From Dromiciops gliroides (taxonomy: Eukaryota > Chordata > Mammalia > Microbiotheria > Microbiotheriidae), in NCBI RefSeq assembly GCF_019393635.1, contig NC_057863.1, positions 3,460,334-3,524,333 on the forward strand: a stretch of 64,000 bases of DNA, read 5' to 3'. Below the pieces are notes generated by a model, which saw only the letters and a list, made by a program, of their open reading frames with translations, ran no database searches and was not told where the DNA came from. Positions 11,445 to 23,471 of the stretch are shown piece after piece; position 1 is the stretch's first letter, and every line of letters begins with the position of its first letter. The position numbers and the translations under genes were made by a program.

Positions 11445-11640
11445 CCTAGGACCACAGATCTAGAACTGGAAGGGACCTTGCCATTATTTCCTTTTACAGA
11501 TAGGGAAACCGAGGCTAAGAGCAGTAAAGTGACATGGATAAGGGCACACAGGTAGGAAGTAGCAAAGTCAGGATTTGAACCTAGGTCCTTGGACTTCAGA
11601 TCCAGGGCTCTCACCACTGTTGTCTGCTGTTTCATCATTT
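11445..11640 (-). mobile_element. MIR-like SINE, reverse orientation
   Basis: 'ttttacagatagggaaaccg', 'gggcacacaggtaggaagt' and 'ggatttgaacctaggtcctt' in order mark a reverse-strand MIR-class element. Confidence 0.6.
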
Positions 11641-12089
11641 GATCTGGTTTTCCGTGTCATCAAACCTATATCTAAGACCGGTTCTCTTGTTAGAAACCAC
11701 GTGGTAGAGTCTCCTTCCCCATAATGTGGGTTGGCATGGTGGTGGGACGAGGGGCCACCTCTTCATCCCTGGATGGAGAAACCTTTTCCAAGCTACAGGC
11801 CAAACCCTGGGGACTGAGCCTGGAGTGAGCGAGGACCCCTCGGGGAAACTGCTTTTGTAACTGGCTGTAACTAGTGGTTTAAGAGGCTAGGTGGGTGTCA
11901 GGTATGGGCCTGGCCCCTCCAGGCACTGCAGGTCTGGACCCCTCAAGGGCCCTTAGATCTGTCTCAAATCAGATGGGATCAGAAAGGACTTTCAGGACTA
12001 GGCATGGGGAGCCACTCACTTGGGTTTGAGCCAGGATCCCTGTGAAAAAATGTTCTGTCTCTCTCCTCCTCTCTGACACTGTTTAGCTG

Positions 12090-12118
12090 TCTGTGTTTCC
12101 CTCCCTCCTTCCCTCTCT

Positions 12119-12157
<39 letters not shown>

Positions 12158-12265
12158 TTCTCTGTCTTTCCATCTCTGTCTCCTTCTCTCCCTCCCTCCC
12201 TTCTCTTCTTCCTTCTCTCCTTCCCTCTTTCTTTCTCTGTCTCTGTGTCTCTCTGTCTTCCTCTC
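12090..12265. repeat. pyrimidine-rich (CT)n tract
   Basis: Almost pure C/T on the plus strand, with a clean (TC)n core at about 12126-12151. It is low complexity and creates spurious Ser/Leu or Arg/Glu frames. Confidence 0.85.
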
Positions 12266-12999
12266 TGGCATCTGGTGCCAGATGGAGGGTCCTGGTCACC
12301 AGCATCCTGTGGGGAGGCGGGAGGCTTGGATGCAATGCCATCCACTTTCCAGTCAGTTGGGACAAATTCATAGAGTATCTGAGGCTGGAGGTGCCGTCTC
12401 AATAGTGAGATGGCAGCCAGAAGTGATATGAGTGTGGTCCCTTACAGTTGGCAAAGGGGACAGAGAGAGGGCTCGGTAAGCTGAGGTAAGAAAAGAAGGT
12501 GTGCCAAGGGCAGGGATGGCTGAAAGGCAGACAAATGGGATATTCCACAAGGTGGACTGGGGGTGAGGAGACAAGTAACCTGCGCCTGCCTAGCTAGGGG
12601 CTGGGTGGAGGTGGGCAGGAGGGGGAGGCTTCATGTTGGCCGAGAGCCTTGGAAACCACTAGCGGCCTTCCAAGACAAGGCCACCCGAAAGTCTCTCCAG
12701 CCACAGACCAGAAAACAATGCTGAGTCTCTCTGAGAATCTGAGAGGCAGAGCCATGGCTCCTGACTCTCCAAACCCAAAGAAAACTCATCTGTGTTTAAA
12801 TCTGGTCTTTGCTTAGCTTGTTCTGTCCTGGCCTTTGACTCTATCCTATTGGACCAAAAGGGGTGCCAAGATCCCTGGCCACCAGGGTGTCCAGCTCTGC
12901 CTTGCACTTACTGAGTGACTTTGGGCAAATCACTAAACTCTGGGGCCCAGTTTCTGAATTAATTAGGTCATGGAGTCATTCATCCATTCTTTCTACAAC
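12266..12999. other. gene-free stretch
   Basis: No exon recognised. A MIR scrap may be present near 12900-12960 ('gagtgactttgggcaaatca'). Confidence 0.35.
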
Positions 13000-13235
13000 A
13001 TTTGGCAGCGAGGGGGCACCGCAGTGGACAGATCACAAAGGCTGGAGTCAGGAGTTCAAATTCAGCTTCAGAGACTTACAAGACCTTAGACAAGTCATTT
13101 AACTTTTCTTTGCTTCGGTTTTTTAATCCATATGACAATGATAATAATAACATCTCCCTCAACAGGTTGTTGTGATGATCAAATGAGACAGTATTTGTAA
13201 AACACTTTGCAAACCTGAAAATTCTATACAAATCC
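13000..13235 (+). mobile_element. CORE-SINE (Mar1/MIR type)
   Basis: 'gcagtggacagatcacaaag', 'ggagtcaggagttcaaatt', 'caagtcatttaactttt', a (ATA)n-like spacer 'gataataataacatctccc', then 'gttgtgatgatcaaatgaga' and 'gtaaaacactttgcaaacc'. This order (tRNA-like head, CORE, 3' end) is that of a marsupial CORE-SINE. Confidence 0.75.
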
Positions 13236-13269
13236 TCTCACTGTTATTATTGTTGTTATTGTTATCTGG

Positions 13270-13400
13270 TAAAGAAGAAAGAGTCCTGGGAGTCAGAAGG
13301 CCTGCCCCTCTAGTAGCAGCTCTGTGACCTCTGGCACAATACCTCAGTTTCCTCACTTGTAAAGAGCAATGAAAGCAATAATGTTTCCTTCCAAAGGTTG
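13270..13400 (+). mobile_element. MIR-like SINE fragment
   Basis: 'gtcctgggagtcagaaggcc', 'gcagctctgtgacctctggc' and 'cctcagtttcctcacttgt' in order, plus strand, no clear ends. Confidence 0.55.
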
Positions 13401-13980
13401 TATCAGTATAGTCAGGGAGTCAGATCTCTTAGAGGACAAGTAAGGGAGTTGAGCAGGGTCAGACAGGGTTCCCAGATGAAGAATCAGGATCACAAGGAAG
13501 TGGCTGAGTCTGGGAGGTAAAGGAGAAGGGGAATTAGGAGAGAAGGAGGAGAAGGAGGAAGGGAAAAATGAATCTCTTCTCTAGCCAGTGAGAGAGTAAG
13601 ATAGAAGATAACAGCGGGGGTGGGTAGGCAGGTGATCAAGAGATCTATAAAGAGAGCGGTGGTGGATGGATGGATGCCAGAGCACAGACAGGTGACTGCC
13701 ATAGGGCATGGACATCTTCCAGGGTGCAGGGGCCAATGCCTGCAGGCCTGAGGCAGAGCAGAGCTGGGAGGGGACAGGCTTGAGCTTGAGTCCTCCCTCC
13801 CTCTGAGCTGGTGGCCCCAGGGTCCTTATGCCCTGGATCCTGCCCTTTCACTGCCGCCCTCCTTGCTGACTAAGGTTCTGGGGACATCTGGAGACTAGCC
13901 CAAGCTTCCAGGGTTTGTGCCCTACTTCAGTTTTTTGTCCATGTCTGTCTTTAATCTGCTTAGGGTTAGGGTTGAGGTAG

Positions 13981-14215
13981 TTAGGTGGTGGCTGGTGCCC
14001 ACACAGAGCTGGGCTTGGAGTTAGAAGACCTGATTTCCAATCCAGCCTCAGTCACTGACTACCTGGGTAACCACGGGCAAGTCACTTCACCTCTGTTTGC
14101 CTCAGTTTCCTCAGCTATAAACTACTCAACTATAATAGCACCTGCCTCCCAGGGTTGTGAGGATCAAGCGATACAAAGTTTGTAAAGTGCTTAGCTCAAC
14201 GGCACATAGTAGGTG
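13981..14215 (+). mobile_element. CORE-SINE (MIR/Mar1 type)
   Basis: 'cttggagttagaagacctga', 'gggcaagtcacttcacctct', 'tgcctcagtttcctcagcta', 'gggttgtgaggatcaagcg', 'gtaaagtgcttagctcaa' and 'cacatagtaggtgctt' give a full-length order. It lies about 400 bp upstream of the CPN2 coding exon, in its 5' intron or flank. Confidence 0.8.
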
Positions 14216-14590
14216 CTTGCTCCCATCCTCTTCATCTTAGTGTGGGGAGAACTGGGGAAGGAGAACTTTGATGCTTTCCAGCTCTGGGGCATTTACCAGG
14301 TCTCCACTTCCCTGTAACACGGGCATGATGAGATGGTGTTGCCCTCAGCCTGGTTTTGATAGGAGGAAATAGCCTGTCAACAAACATCTATGAAGCACTG
14401 ACTATGTGCTGATCAATGGGAAGGTTACAAAGAGTGGTCTTTGACCTCATTCTCAGGGGGCGGACCTGGGCCCCTCAGTGGGAGTGGCTACACACACACA
14501 CCTTAGCCCTAGACCCTGTGCACTGAGTAGGGGGGAGCCTCCGAGTCAGAGGTGGGCCCGGCGTCACCTGGCCTTAAAGTCTATCCTGTT

Positions 14591-14608
14591 CTCTTCCTTC
14601 CTCAGCAG
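14591..14608 (+). promoter_or_regulatory. CPN2: CPN2 3' splice acceptor
   Basis: The pyrimidine stretch CTCTTCCTTCCTCAG ends with AG at 14604-14605; a second AG follows at 14607-14608, a NAGNAG-type tandem acceptor. The ATG at 14613 is four or seven bases further on. This makes the upstream in-frame ATG at 14478 intronic and fixes 14613 as the start. Confidence 0.7.
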
Positions 14609-14612
14609 GAGG

Positions 14613-16259
14613 ATGCTCCCTGGGTCCTTCCTGCTCTGCCTTCCACTGCTGCTCCAGGCCAGGCTGAGCCAGGCCTGCCCCATGGGGTGTGACTGCTTTA
14701 AGCGGGAGGTGGTGTGCACGGCGGAGGAGATAGTAGACATACCGCAGGGCATCCCTGAGAATGCCACCGAGATCATCTTTGTGGAGACCTCGATGCTGAG
14801 CCTTCGGCCCCGGGCCTTCAGCAACACCAGCAGTTTGTCCAAGGTGGTCTTCCTTAACACCAAGATCCAGTCTGTGCAGCCAGAGGCCTTGGCGGGGCTG
14901 CCTGGGCTCTGGGACCTGGAGATCACGGGCAGCCCCCTGGTGGGGCTGGGGGGCGAGGCCTTCAGGAACCTGACCGGCCTCCACAGACTCACGCTCAACT
15001 TCAACACTCTGAAGGTGCTTCCGGCCGACCTCTTCCAGGGCCTGGGCACCTTGGAGGCCCTTCACCTGCAAGGTAACCAGCTGCAGACGCTGCCCGCAGC
15101 CATCTTCCAGCCCCTGGAGGCCCTGAGCCTCCTCAACCTTGCCCAGAACCACCTGCGGCAGATCTCTGCGCAGCTGCTGGCCCCCCTGGCCGGCCTCCGG
15201 GTCCTAAAGCTCAGCGAAAACGCCCTGGCCACGCTCCCGCCTCGGGCCTTCTGGGGCCTGGCCAGCCTCCAGGAGCTGCTTCTGGATAGTAACGGGCTCA
15301 CGGAGCTCCCCGCGGACGCGTTCTCGGGGCTGTGCGCCCTGGAGAAGCTCTGGCTGCAGCACAACGCCATCGGCCACCTCCCTCCGGCCGTCTTCTCTTC
15401 CCTGGGCAACCTGACCTTCCTGAACCTGCAGGGGAACAGGCTGCGGGCGCTCCCCAGCGGCCTCTTCGAGCAGATGCCCAAGCTGGCCAGGCTCTTGCTG
15501 TCGGACAACCAGCTGGAGGAAGTCTCGCCGGGCGTGTTCAGAAACACCTCGGAGCTCAGCGTCATCACCCTGGCCCGTAACAACCTTCGCAGTCTCCCCC
15601 CAGGGCTCTTCGACCACGTGCCCAGGCTCACCACGCTCTACCTGGGCAGCAACAACCTGACGGCCCTGGACGGGCAGCTCTTCCGCAACCTGACCCAGCT
15701 GGAGCTGCTCAGCCTTGCCCACAACCGGCTGACCACCCTCCCCGAAGGCATTTTTGAGAACAACTTTGGGCTGTTTAACCTGGCCCTGCACGGCAACCCC
15801 TGGGTGTGTGACTGCCGCCTGGCCTACCTCCTGAACTGGCTCCGAGAGTATATCGACCGCTTCTTCAATCTTCAGACCTACTGTGTGAGCCCCTATTACT
15901 TAAAGGGACAGGTGCTGCCAGCGCTAGAGGTGGAGCAGCTGGTGTGCCCAGTGCCTCTGGATCCCCACAGGGTCCGATCTTTGGTGTTGGAGAAGGAGGA
16001 GGCAGGCAGCAGCTGGGACTTGGCTGAGGAGGATCGGGCCCCCACCCGGTGCACCTACAGCAATTTAGATGGAACAGTGGTGCTGGCTTGTGACCAGGAG
16101 GTCTGTCGATGGCTCCGTGTCCAGCTGTCTCCCAGGCAGACCTCCTGCACGCCCGGCCTAACTTTCAATTCCACTCAGGAGTGGATTTTGAAATCGAGTT
16201 GTGGCTCAGTCCAAGTCACTCTCTCCATTAATGTCCTCGACGGGGGTGGGGGTGACTAG
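14613..16259 (+). CDS. CPN2: CPN2, carboxypeptidase N subunit 2
   Basis: The frame encodes 548 residues; human CPN2 is close to this at about 545. In mammals CPN2 is the large, heavily glycosylated LRR subunit made by liver. It binds and stabilises the catalytic CPN1 subunits in the plasma tetramer that trims C-terminal Arg and Lys from kinins and anaphylatoxins. The sequence shows a signal peptide (1-21), an LRRNT cap (Cys22, Cys26, Cys28, Cys35), about 14 LRRs, an LRRCT cap starting NPWVCDC, and the CPN2-specific C-terminal module with TCTYSN-like and VVLACDQEVCRWL motifs. There is no transmembrane segment, as expected of a secreted protein. N-glycosylation sequons are frequent (for example ENATE, RNLTG, RNTSE, RNLTQ, FNSTQ). 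I chose the start at the ATG after the splice acceptor because MLPG plus a hydrophobic core matches the family. An ATG 45 codons upstream would add an intronic, non-signal extension. Confidence 0.96.
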   Translation: MLPGSFLLCLPLLLQARLSQACPMGCDCFKREVVCTAEEIVDIPQGIPENATEIIFVETSMLSLRPRAFSNTSSLSKVVFLNTKIQSVQPEALAGLPGLWDLEITGSPLVGLGGEAFRNLTGLHRLTLNFNTLKVLPADLFQGLGTLEALHLQGNQLQTLPAAIFQPLEALSLLNLAQNHLRQISAQLLAPLAGLRVLKLSENALATLPPRAFWGLASLQELLLDSNGLTELPADAFSGLCALEKLWLQHNAIGHLPPAVFSSLGNLTFLNLQGNRLRALPSGLFEQMPKLARLLLSDNQLEEVSPGVFRNTSELSVITLARNNLRSLPPGLFDHVPRLTTLYLGSNNLTALDGQLFRNLTQLELLSLAHNRLTTLPEGIFENNFGLFNLALHGNPWVCDCRLAYLLNWLREYIDRFFNLQTYCVSPYYLKGQVLPALEVEQLVCPVPLDPHRVRSLVLEKEEAGSSWDLAEEDRAPTRCTYSNLDGTVVLACDQEVCRWLRVQLSPRQTSCTPGLTFNSTQEWILKSSCGSVQVTLSINVLDGGGGD

Positions 16260-16321
16260 AGAGAGGCCAGAGATGGTCCCACGCCAGGGGCCAAGTAAGA
16301 GGGTTTCCTAGGAAACCAGGA

Positions 16322-16340
16322 AATAAAAGCAGGAAATAAA
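16322..16340 (+). terminator. CPN2: CPN2 polyadenylation signals
   Basis: Two AATAAA hexamers, at 16322-16327 and 16335-16340, lie 60-80 bases past the CPN2 stop. They imply a very short 3' UTR of roughly 100 bases. Confidence 0.75.
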
Positions 16341-16624
16341 GGGCACCATTGATGATTTCCTAGTGTAAACGCTGCAGTGCTTGGAGGGACCCCCTGGACG
16401 CTGGCTCAGGCCAAGCACTTCTCCCCTTCCTCCTGAGCAGGTGCCCTTTGTTTATCGGCCACTTGCCCTTTCTCCCTTTCTCTCTTTGCTGCCTCTTCTC
16501 CACAGGCCTTCTAGGCACTGGCAGGGATGAAGTCATTGTGTTCTGTGACACAAGTCATGGAAGCTGGCTCGGTGTGTGTGGAAGGAATACCCACCCCCAA
16601 GCCTTCCTACAGTCATTTAGTAAT

Positions 16625-16771
16625 TTGGGGGGGGGGCGGGACAATGAGGGTTAAGTGACTTGCCCAGGGTCACCCAGCTAGTAAGTGTCAAGTGTCTGAG
16701 GCTGGCTTTGAACTCAGGTCCTCCTGAATCCAGGGCCAGTGCTCTATCCACTGCGCCCCCTAGCTGCCCCA
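16625..16771 (-). mobile_element. marsupial tRNA-derived SINE with target-site duplication
   Basis: Reverse copy (GGGTTAAGTGACTTGCCCAG through CTAGCTGCCCCA). The flanks TACAGTCATTTAGTAAT (16608-16624) and TACAGTCATTTAATAAT (16772-16788) are a 17-bp target-site duplication with one mismatch. The copy has a G-run in place of a T tail. Confidence 0.9.
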
Positions 16772-16788
16772 TACAGTCATTTAATAAT

Positions 16789-19700
16789 GAGAGTCACAGC
16801 CCAGCAGAAGGAAGACAGGAAGATAGTGCTCCTTGTTGGGACAGACACAGAGACTCCCTCTGCTCTCTTGGCTGAATCTGGGCTTGTCTTCCTTCCGAGG
16901 GCCTGAAGTTGAGTAGGAAAGGTGTGGGGGCAGGGGGGAGACAGGGCTGGGCCTCCCCAGGGGAAGGAAGGGCCTGCCTGGGCAGATTCCAGGGTGCTCA
17001 GCACAGTTCTGACACAGGTGGGATCAGATGAAAGTGGACACATCTTTGAGGAGGAAAAGGACTCAGGAAATGAAGGGAGCCAGGCTGGGAGGCCCTTGAG
17101 GGGCTGGCTCACCCTCTCTCCTTGACTGCTATCTGCCCGTGAGCACCTGGCCACCCCAGGGAGGGGCTGACTGGGCACTGCCTGGGAAGGAAATGCCAGG
17201 ACATATTGGAAGGTTCCAGAGCAGCTGGGGAGGTGCCCTTGGACACATCACTGCGCCTTTCTGAGCCTCAGATTCCTCTGGGTGACTGAGCTGGATAAAG
17301 TGGCATTTTAGCCTTCTGAAGCCCATCTGGGACTTGGGCTGAGCACAGGCAGGGCCAGACTTAGGAGAGGGCAGAAGAGGGGTGGGGAGAGGCTGAGGGC
17401 GAGGTGCTACCTCCGTAAGCCAGGCCAGAGGAAATCCCTGCCAGGCAGCCAGGACTCGGTCTGTGGAGGAAAGCTCACTACGACACCTAGGCAAGGGCAG
17501 GCACGCTAGGCAAGGGTGGGCACTACTGTCCCCATTTTCCAGATGAGGATGAGATTGATCCAAACTCACGCAGACTCTCAGAACCCAAAGGGGCCTCGGA
17601 GTAGAGGAATATAGACTGAGAGTTGGGAGGGACCTTACAGATGGGGAAACTGAGGCTCCGATTGGTCCAAGGTCACCTAGGTGGCACAGGGCAGGGCTGG
17701 GATTCCAGACTGAGCTCTCTTCCCACCAAACTGTTCTTCAGAAGCATCTCATCCCATAAACACTTGAAGTGGCTTCCTCACCGTTATCCTGCCCCACTCA
17801 GTGCTGCCATCCGAGGCTGCTCCCTGCCTTTCCCCATGCACCCCCGCCCCGTCAGCACAGCAAGCCCAGCTCGGCTTATCTCTGCGGCCAGAATGCCCAG
17901 GGTGTGGCCCAGAGCCCACAGCCCCCTGACCGGTGGGGCCCCTGCTGCTCATTTGGGCTTCCTGGCTTTCGTACTATTCTCAGTAGAAACATTCTGGAAA
18001 ACTTCCTGGCCTTTGGAGGTAAGTGGGATTTCCTTCACTTTCCCCTTTGAGCTGACACCTTTTCCTGGAAGAAAGGAGGCTGGGCCTGGAATGGGGAGAG
18101 ACTTGGGTTCAGATCCTGCCTGGGACACCGATTGGGGGCTGTATGACCCTGGACAAGTCATGTCACATTGCTGGCTTCCTCAGTTTCCCTGTCTGTAAAA
18201 GGGAGTGGGTTGAACTCAAGACCTCCTCTGCTGCCTTTCAGCTCTGGGTCTCAGATGTTGTGCCCTCGGCTTTTATATGGCTGTCTGAGGAAACTGCAGA
18301 GCCACCTTTAGGAAGGGTCCCGTTCTTGGGCATCTAATACGCCTCCATTCCTCGACCCTGTTCCCCTCTCACCAGGTCCCTGGGGGTGCTTGGGCTGCCC
18401 CACCCCACCTCTCCCTTGGGCTCTGGGCAGCTGTAGGCACCCCATCTTTGGAGGCTCTGGAGGATGTGGAGGAGGGGAAGGTCCTGAGCCCCGGGCACCC
18501 CTGGACGGTCAGTGGGAGGAGTCAGTGAGAGTGAGGACAGCCTGTGCTGGGCCGATCAGCTTGGCTCTGCCAGGCGCTTGGGGTCGGGGTTGGGGAGAGA
18601 GCTACAAAGAGGCTGGCTCAGGTATCGTCAGGGTGATGGGCAGCCTCAGGGGGCGGATTGTGGGCTCACCTCCCTGTTCCCCCCTCCCCTACTTTGTGAT
18701 CCCAGCACAGTGCCTGGCACATTGTAGGCACTCAACAAATGCGGATCGATGGGTGGGTGGTGCAGGTCTACTGCACGCCTCTCTAGGGCCTGATGTGATG
18801 CAGATGGACCAGATGGCAGCCAGTGCCCTGTGCCCCCAGGCACACCGTCACCACTATAATAGCATCAGATGGCATTTAAGGATGAGAACCCCCTTTACCA
18901 GAGTAGATTCGTTGTATCTCCAGGCCTGCTCTGGGACAAGGGCAGGAGGTCAGGAATGAGCCTGGGGTAGGTCACCCCTCTCCCTCCCAGGGCTGTCCCT
19001 GACAGTGCCAGGGCCCCCGAGAGCAGCCCCTTCTCAGGGGACCTTCTTTGGCCACAGTTTTCCCCATTTGGATGTGACCCAAGACTCTTCCTGAGGCCCC
19101 CTTCACTTACTTGGGACCCATGTAGCCCTTAACAAGAGGGAGAGTGTGACCCACGCCCTGGCAATGTCACGTTGTCTCTGGAGTCCACCAGACTCCTCAC
19201 TCTTCTGCCCTGACCACTGGGTCCTCAGTGACTGGGAAGCCCTTATCTTACAGGGCCCCTTCACAGAGCTAGCCTGCCAATCTCGGGTTCCAACCCTGCC
19301 TGCATAATTGCTAGCGGTGTGGTCACGGTGCGGGCTCTCAGTCTCTCTAGGCCTCGGTTAAAGCGTGCATCATCTCACTGTAAAAAGGACATTCGAATCC
19401 TTGGAGTCCTGGCTCACAGGCTCCGGGAGGCTCAAGTGAGATGATGCCACACTTTAACTTGCAAACCCAAAAGGGCTCTTGGGACATCAGTTTTTCGCAT
19501 TCTCTGACATGGTGGCTTGGACATTCTAGGGCTCGGTGACTGAAGGGTTAGGAGAGCAGGGCTTGGGCCCCTGGGGAGCTGGGTGACCCTGCCTGAGCTC
19601 TTGTGACTTCCTTGTTGAAGTGGGATGGAGCAGCTGCTGCCCCTGAGATGGGCCGTGACAGGGAGGGGCTGGACTGGGGAGGCCACTGGCATAAGGCATT

Positions 19701-22499
19701 CTCTGAGGAGGAAACTCCCTTCACCAACGCAGGGCAGCACCTCTGCTGCTCTCCTAGGCTGAGAGAACTGTCTGGGGGCACAAGAGGGGAAAAGATGAGG
19801 CGTCATGTTGAGTTTGAGACTCCAAGGAGGAGACGCTCAGCTGTAGCGATGGCAAGACTCAGCTCAGGAAAGGTTAATGCTGGACATGCAGATTCCAGGC
19901 ATCTGTGTAGAGATGGTGTCTGAATGCCTGGAGACAGAGGGCATAGAGGGAGGAGATGAGGGTGCAGGACAGAGCCCTGGGGACCCCTGTTCAGAGGGGC
20001 AGGAAAGGAGCGTGACCCATTTAGCAAAGGAAATAGAGAGGGAGCAATTAGGAGAGTCGGGAGAAGAGCAAAGCCAGAGGAGAAGGGAACAGTGTCCAGT
20101 GTCAGAGGCGGCAAGAATGAGAACTGAGAAATGGCCAGTGCCGTTAGATGGGAGTCCTTGCGGGGCACAGAGTCCATGGTCGGCTCAGAAGGTGGAATTT
20201 GGAAGAAAAATGTGGCAGAGGAAAAGCCACAAGTCTTGTTTGTGTGGCCGACAACACTCCCTCTTTTTCCCCCTTTAAATGCTTGGGTTTGCAGGGCTGG
20301 AAAATATCACACTTTCTTTAATGTGAGGTCATACATACCAAGGGCTCGTGTTTGTTAAATAGATGAGTGAGTGAGTGAGTGACCAAGAGACAGAGACAGA
20401 GACACAGAGAGAGACAGAGAGAGGGAAAGCTAGAGAGAGAGTGGTGAGCGAGGGAGAGACAGAGACAAGAATTTAATGCTTTTTAAAAAATTCTCTAATA
20501 ACTTCACTAAATGAACACAGCATGACAACGTTCAGTCTGAGACTGACTGCTGAAACAATCCATAGCTTGTAAGGAGCTTTAAAGAAATCCACCCAAGTAC
20601 AGTGTTATGCCTTTCTCCCAAATGCTGCTCTATGAAGTCACTCCCTACTCCAGCCCCATTCGTGTCCAGGAGCTGGAGCAGAACAATTTCCTCTGCAGGC
20701 TGCTTGGGTGATGGCTGCTTGGCTGCAGCCACTGTCCCTACAACCTCTCACCACCTTGACAGGACACTGGTGTCCTTTTGCTGCCAGTTTTAATCCACAG
20801 GTTTCTCCCCTGAATGGATAGTTTTTTGATCCTTCTGGTTATCGCTCAAGTCTTACTGCTGAACTAGTGAAGTGTCTTTTATCTTTGGAGGTGACAGAGA
20901 ACTTGGGTTTTTGGTTCCATCCCCCTGGCTCTTCTCCCCCTCCTGCCATATCCTCCCCACCATCCTGGGAGGGAGAACCCACTGGTTAATCATCCATCTC
21001 TTTCTCTGAACTGGCTCCTTCTCATTGCCAGCAAAAGCATCCCAGTCCTCCCTCCTCCAGTCCTAAAGAACAAGCAGACAAAACAACCTAAGGGGCCTGG
21101 CCCCTTGGGGGAGGGGGTCTACTCAGCCAGGAGAAGAAAGAGGTCCCTAAGAAGGAAGGAAACAAGCATTTGTTTGCATCTCTTATGTTCCAGGCAGTTC
21201 ACAAATATCGCCTACTTTAATCTTCACAACTACCCTGGCTGTAGTTACCATCCATCCCCACTTTATAGTTGAGGCGAGGCATTCAGAAGACATTAAGTGT
21301 CTGAGGTGGGATTTGAACTCAAGGCTTCCTAACTTCAGGCCTCCATCTGCTTGGACACCTAGCTCTGGTTTTCTCTGTCTCCAGCCCTTCTGTCTCTTCT
21401 TAGCTCTTCTCCCTCCCCCAGTACCTCCCTCCCTTCCCTCTCTCCCTTGGATACAGGGTCTTTGGTTTCTCTTTGAGTCTACTTTACAGCCTTGGGAGAT
21501 TGGATAGTTGCTCCAGGGATGTAGAGGGCTCCAGTCTCCAAAGGCCACCTTGACTTGGCCGGCTTTCTTTGCAGGGGTGTCTGAAAGAGGGGCAGCAGCC
21601 TCCGAGCACCACCTTGTGGCCCTATCAGGGAATGCACACAAGTCAAGAGCAGGACCACAGACGCCCAAGGGGGCCTTCTTAGTTCCCTGCCCTCATTTAC
21701 AGACAAAGGAAAGGGGCTCCAGAGCCGGGGAAAAGAGATGGACAGTTGGTGGCCAATGGGGGATAAGGGCTCAGGGTCTTGATTCTAACCCCTAGTGCTC
21801 TTTCTTCAATTGGAGCACCCTTCCTCCTCCTCCCCCTCCTCCCTCTCCCCCTCCTCCCTCTCCTCCTCCCCCTCTTCCTCCTCCAACTCTTCTCTCCTTT
21901 TTCTTTCTCCTCTTCCTCTCCCCCCTCCTCCTTCCTCTCTTTCCCTTTTCTCTTCCTCCTCCTCCTCCTCCTCTTGGGCTCTTTTAACATCTTAGTTATT
22001 TCAGGCACCACCTTGGGTCAGGTCCAGGAAGCTAAAGGTGGAGAAGCAGTAGCTGGGTATTTGGGTGGCTGGTGGTTGGTGGGCCAATTGGCAGTTAGCC
22101 CATCTGTCCAATGTTCAGGCAGTGAGAAGTAGTGACCTGATGTCTTCAAAGTTCAGCTTCATGGCCTGGCCTCCAGGAAATGTGATGGTGTTGTACATCT
22201 TGTAAAAGAGAAGACTCATAACAGGAAGGGACATTAAGGAAAAAAATGAATTGTTTTCTTTTGTGAATGATTTTGGGTTTATTTTGTCATTTCCCTTTCC
22301 TCTGCCCCCTCTGTCCTACACCTCAATATCCCCCCCTCCCTTTAGTAGTGAAGGCTTTGAGAAGGGGTGAGATTCCCAAAGGCTATTAAAGGGGATGAGA
22401 GATGGGGATTACAGCACAAAACAATAACTTTCATTTCTATAGTTTTTAAGGTTTACAATCTCCTCTCCTCCTTATACCCCTAATTATTATTGACTGTTT
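16789..22499. other. gene-free stretch between CPN2 and the third LRR gene
   Basis: No exon recognised. It contains MIR-class fragments at about 17530-17720 (minus), 18085-18250 (plus), 18690-18760 (plus, 3' end), 19270-19460 (plus) and 21145-21340 (minus). A piece of the unassigned ancient repeat lies at about 19870-20180. Low-complexity tracts lie at 20364-20470 (GA-rich) and 21818-21974 (CCT-rich). The untranslated first exon and promoter of the third LRR gene should be here or in the next kilobase but cannot be placed. Confidence 0.4.
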
Positions 22500-22643
22500 T
22501 TTAATTAATAAAGTATTTTATTTTTTCCCCATTACATGTAAAGATAGTTCTCAACTTTTGTTTATACAAGCTTTCCAATTTCAGATTTTTCTCCCTCCCT
22601 CCCCTCCCTCCCCCCTCCCCTAGACAGCAGGTAATCTGATATA

Positions 22644-22717
<74 letters not shown>

Positions 22718-23460
22718 CACATAATAACATTAAACATATTTCTGCATTAGTCATGTTATAAGAGAAAAATCAGAGCAATTATGAAAAACCTCAAAATAGA
22801 AAACAACAGCACCAAAACCAAAAGAAATAGTATGGTTCATTCGGCATCTATACTCCACAGTTCTTTTTTTTTTTTTTCCTGGATTTGGAGATCCTCTTCT
22901 ATCATGAGTTCCCTGGAACTCTTCTGTATCATTGCATTGGTGAGAAGAATCTAGTCCATCACAGTAGATCAACACTCAATGTTGATGATACTGTGTACAA
23001 TGTTCTTCTGGTTCTGCTCATCTCACTCATCATCAGCTCATGAAAGACCCTCCAGGTTTCTCTGAACTCCTCCTGCTCATTTCTTACAGCACAATAGTAT
23101 TCCATTGTATTCATATACCACAACTTGTCCAACCATTCCCCAATTAATGGGCATCCCCTCAACTTCCAATTCCTTGCCACCACATACAGAGCAGCTATAA
23201 ATATTTTTGTACATGTGGGTCCCTCTCCCCTTTCCATGATCTCTTTGGGAAAAAGACCCAAAAGTGGTATTGCTGGGTCAAAGGGCATGCACAGCTTTAT
23301 CACCCTTTGGGCATAATTCCAAATTGCTCTCCAGAATGGTTGGATCCGTTCACAGCTCCACCAAGAATGCATTAGTGTTTCAATTTTTCCACAGCTTCTC
23401 CAACATTTATTATTTTCCTTTTTTGTAATTTTAGCCAATCTGGTAGGTGTCAGGTGGGAT
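22500..23460 (-). mobile_element. 5'-truncated L1 (ORF2 C-terminus and 3' end)
   Basis: The minus-strand frame at 22959-23498 contains NKCWRSCGKIETLMHSWW, PFDPAIPLLGLFPKE, IFIAALYVVARNW and YMNTMEYYCAVRNEQ, the known C-terminal end of L1 ORF2. Left of it lies the 3' untranslated part, with a pyrimidine-rich stretch and a long (AT)n run. The copy is truncated at its 5' end, close to where a SINE has inserted. It lies in the 5' flank or intron of the third LRR gene. Confidence 0.9.
22648..22714. repeat. (AT)n microsatellite
   Basis: About 33 uninterrupted AT units inside the L1 3' region. Confidence 0.95.
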
Positions 23461-23471
23461 TCATTAAGTCT

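Noticed and set aside
13981-14215. tRNA-like sequence at the head of SINEs (here and elsewhere) considered as tRNA genes
   Set aside because: The A-box and B-box-like words belong to SINE heads followed by CORE and tail; no copy folds as a complete tRNA by eye.
14478-14612. Upstream ATG that would lengthen CPN2 by 45 codons
   Set aside because: A splice acceptor lies between it and the ATG at 14613, and the added peptide would precede and spoil the signal peptide.
14564-15791. Minus-strand frames of 161-195 codons over CPN2
   Set aside because: Same cause as for LRRC15: shadows of the LRR repeats.
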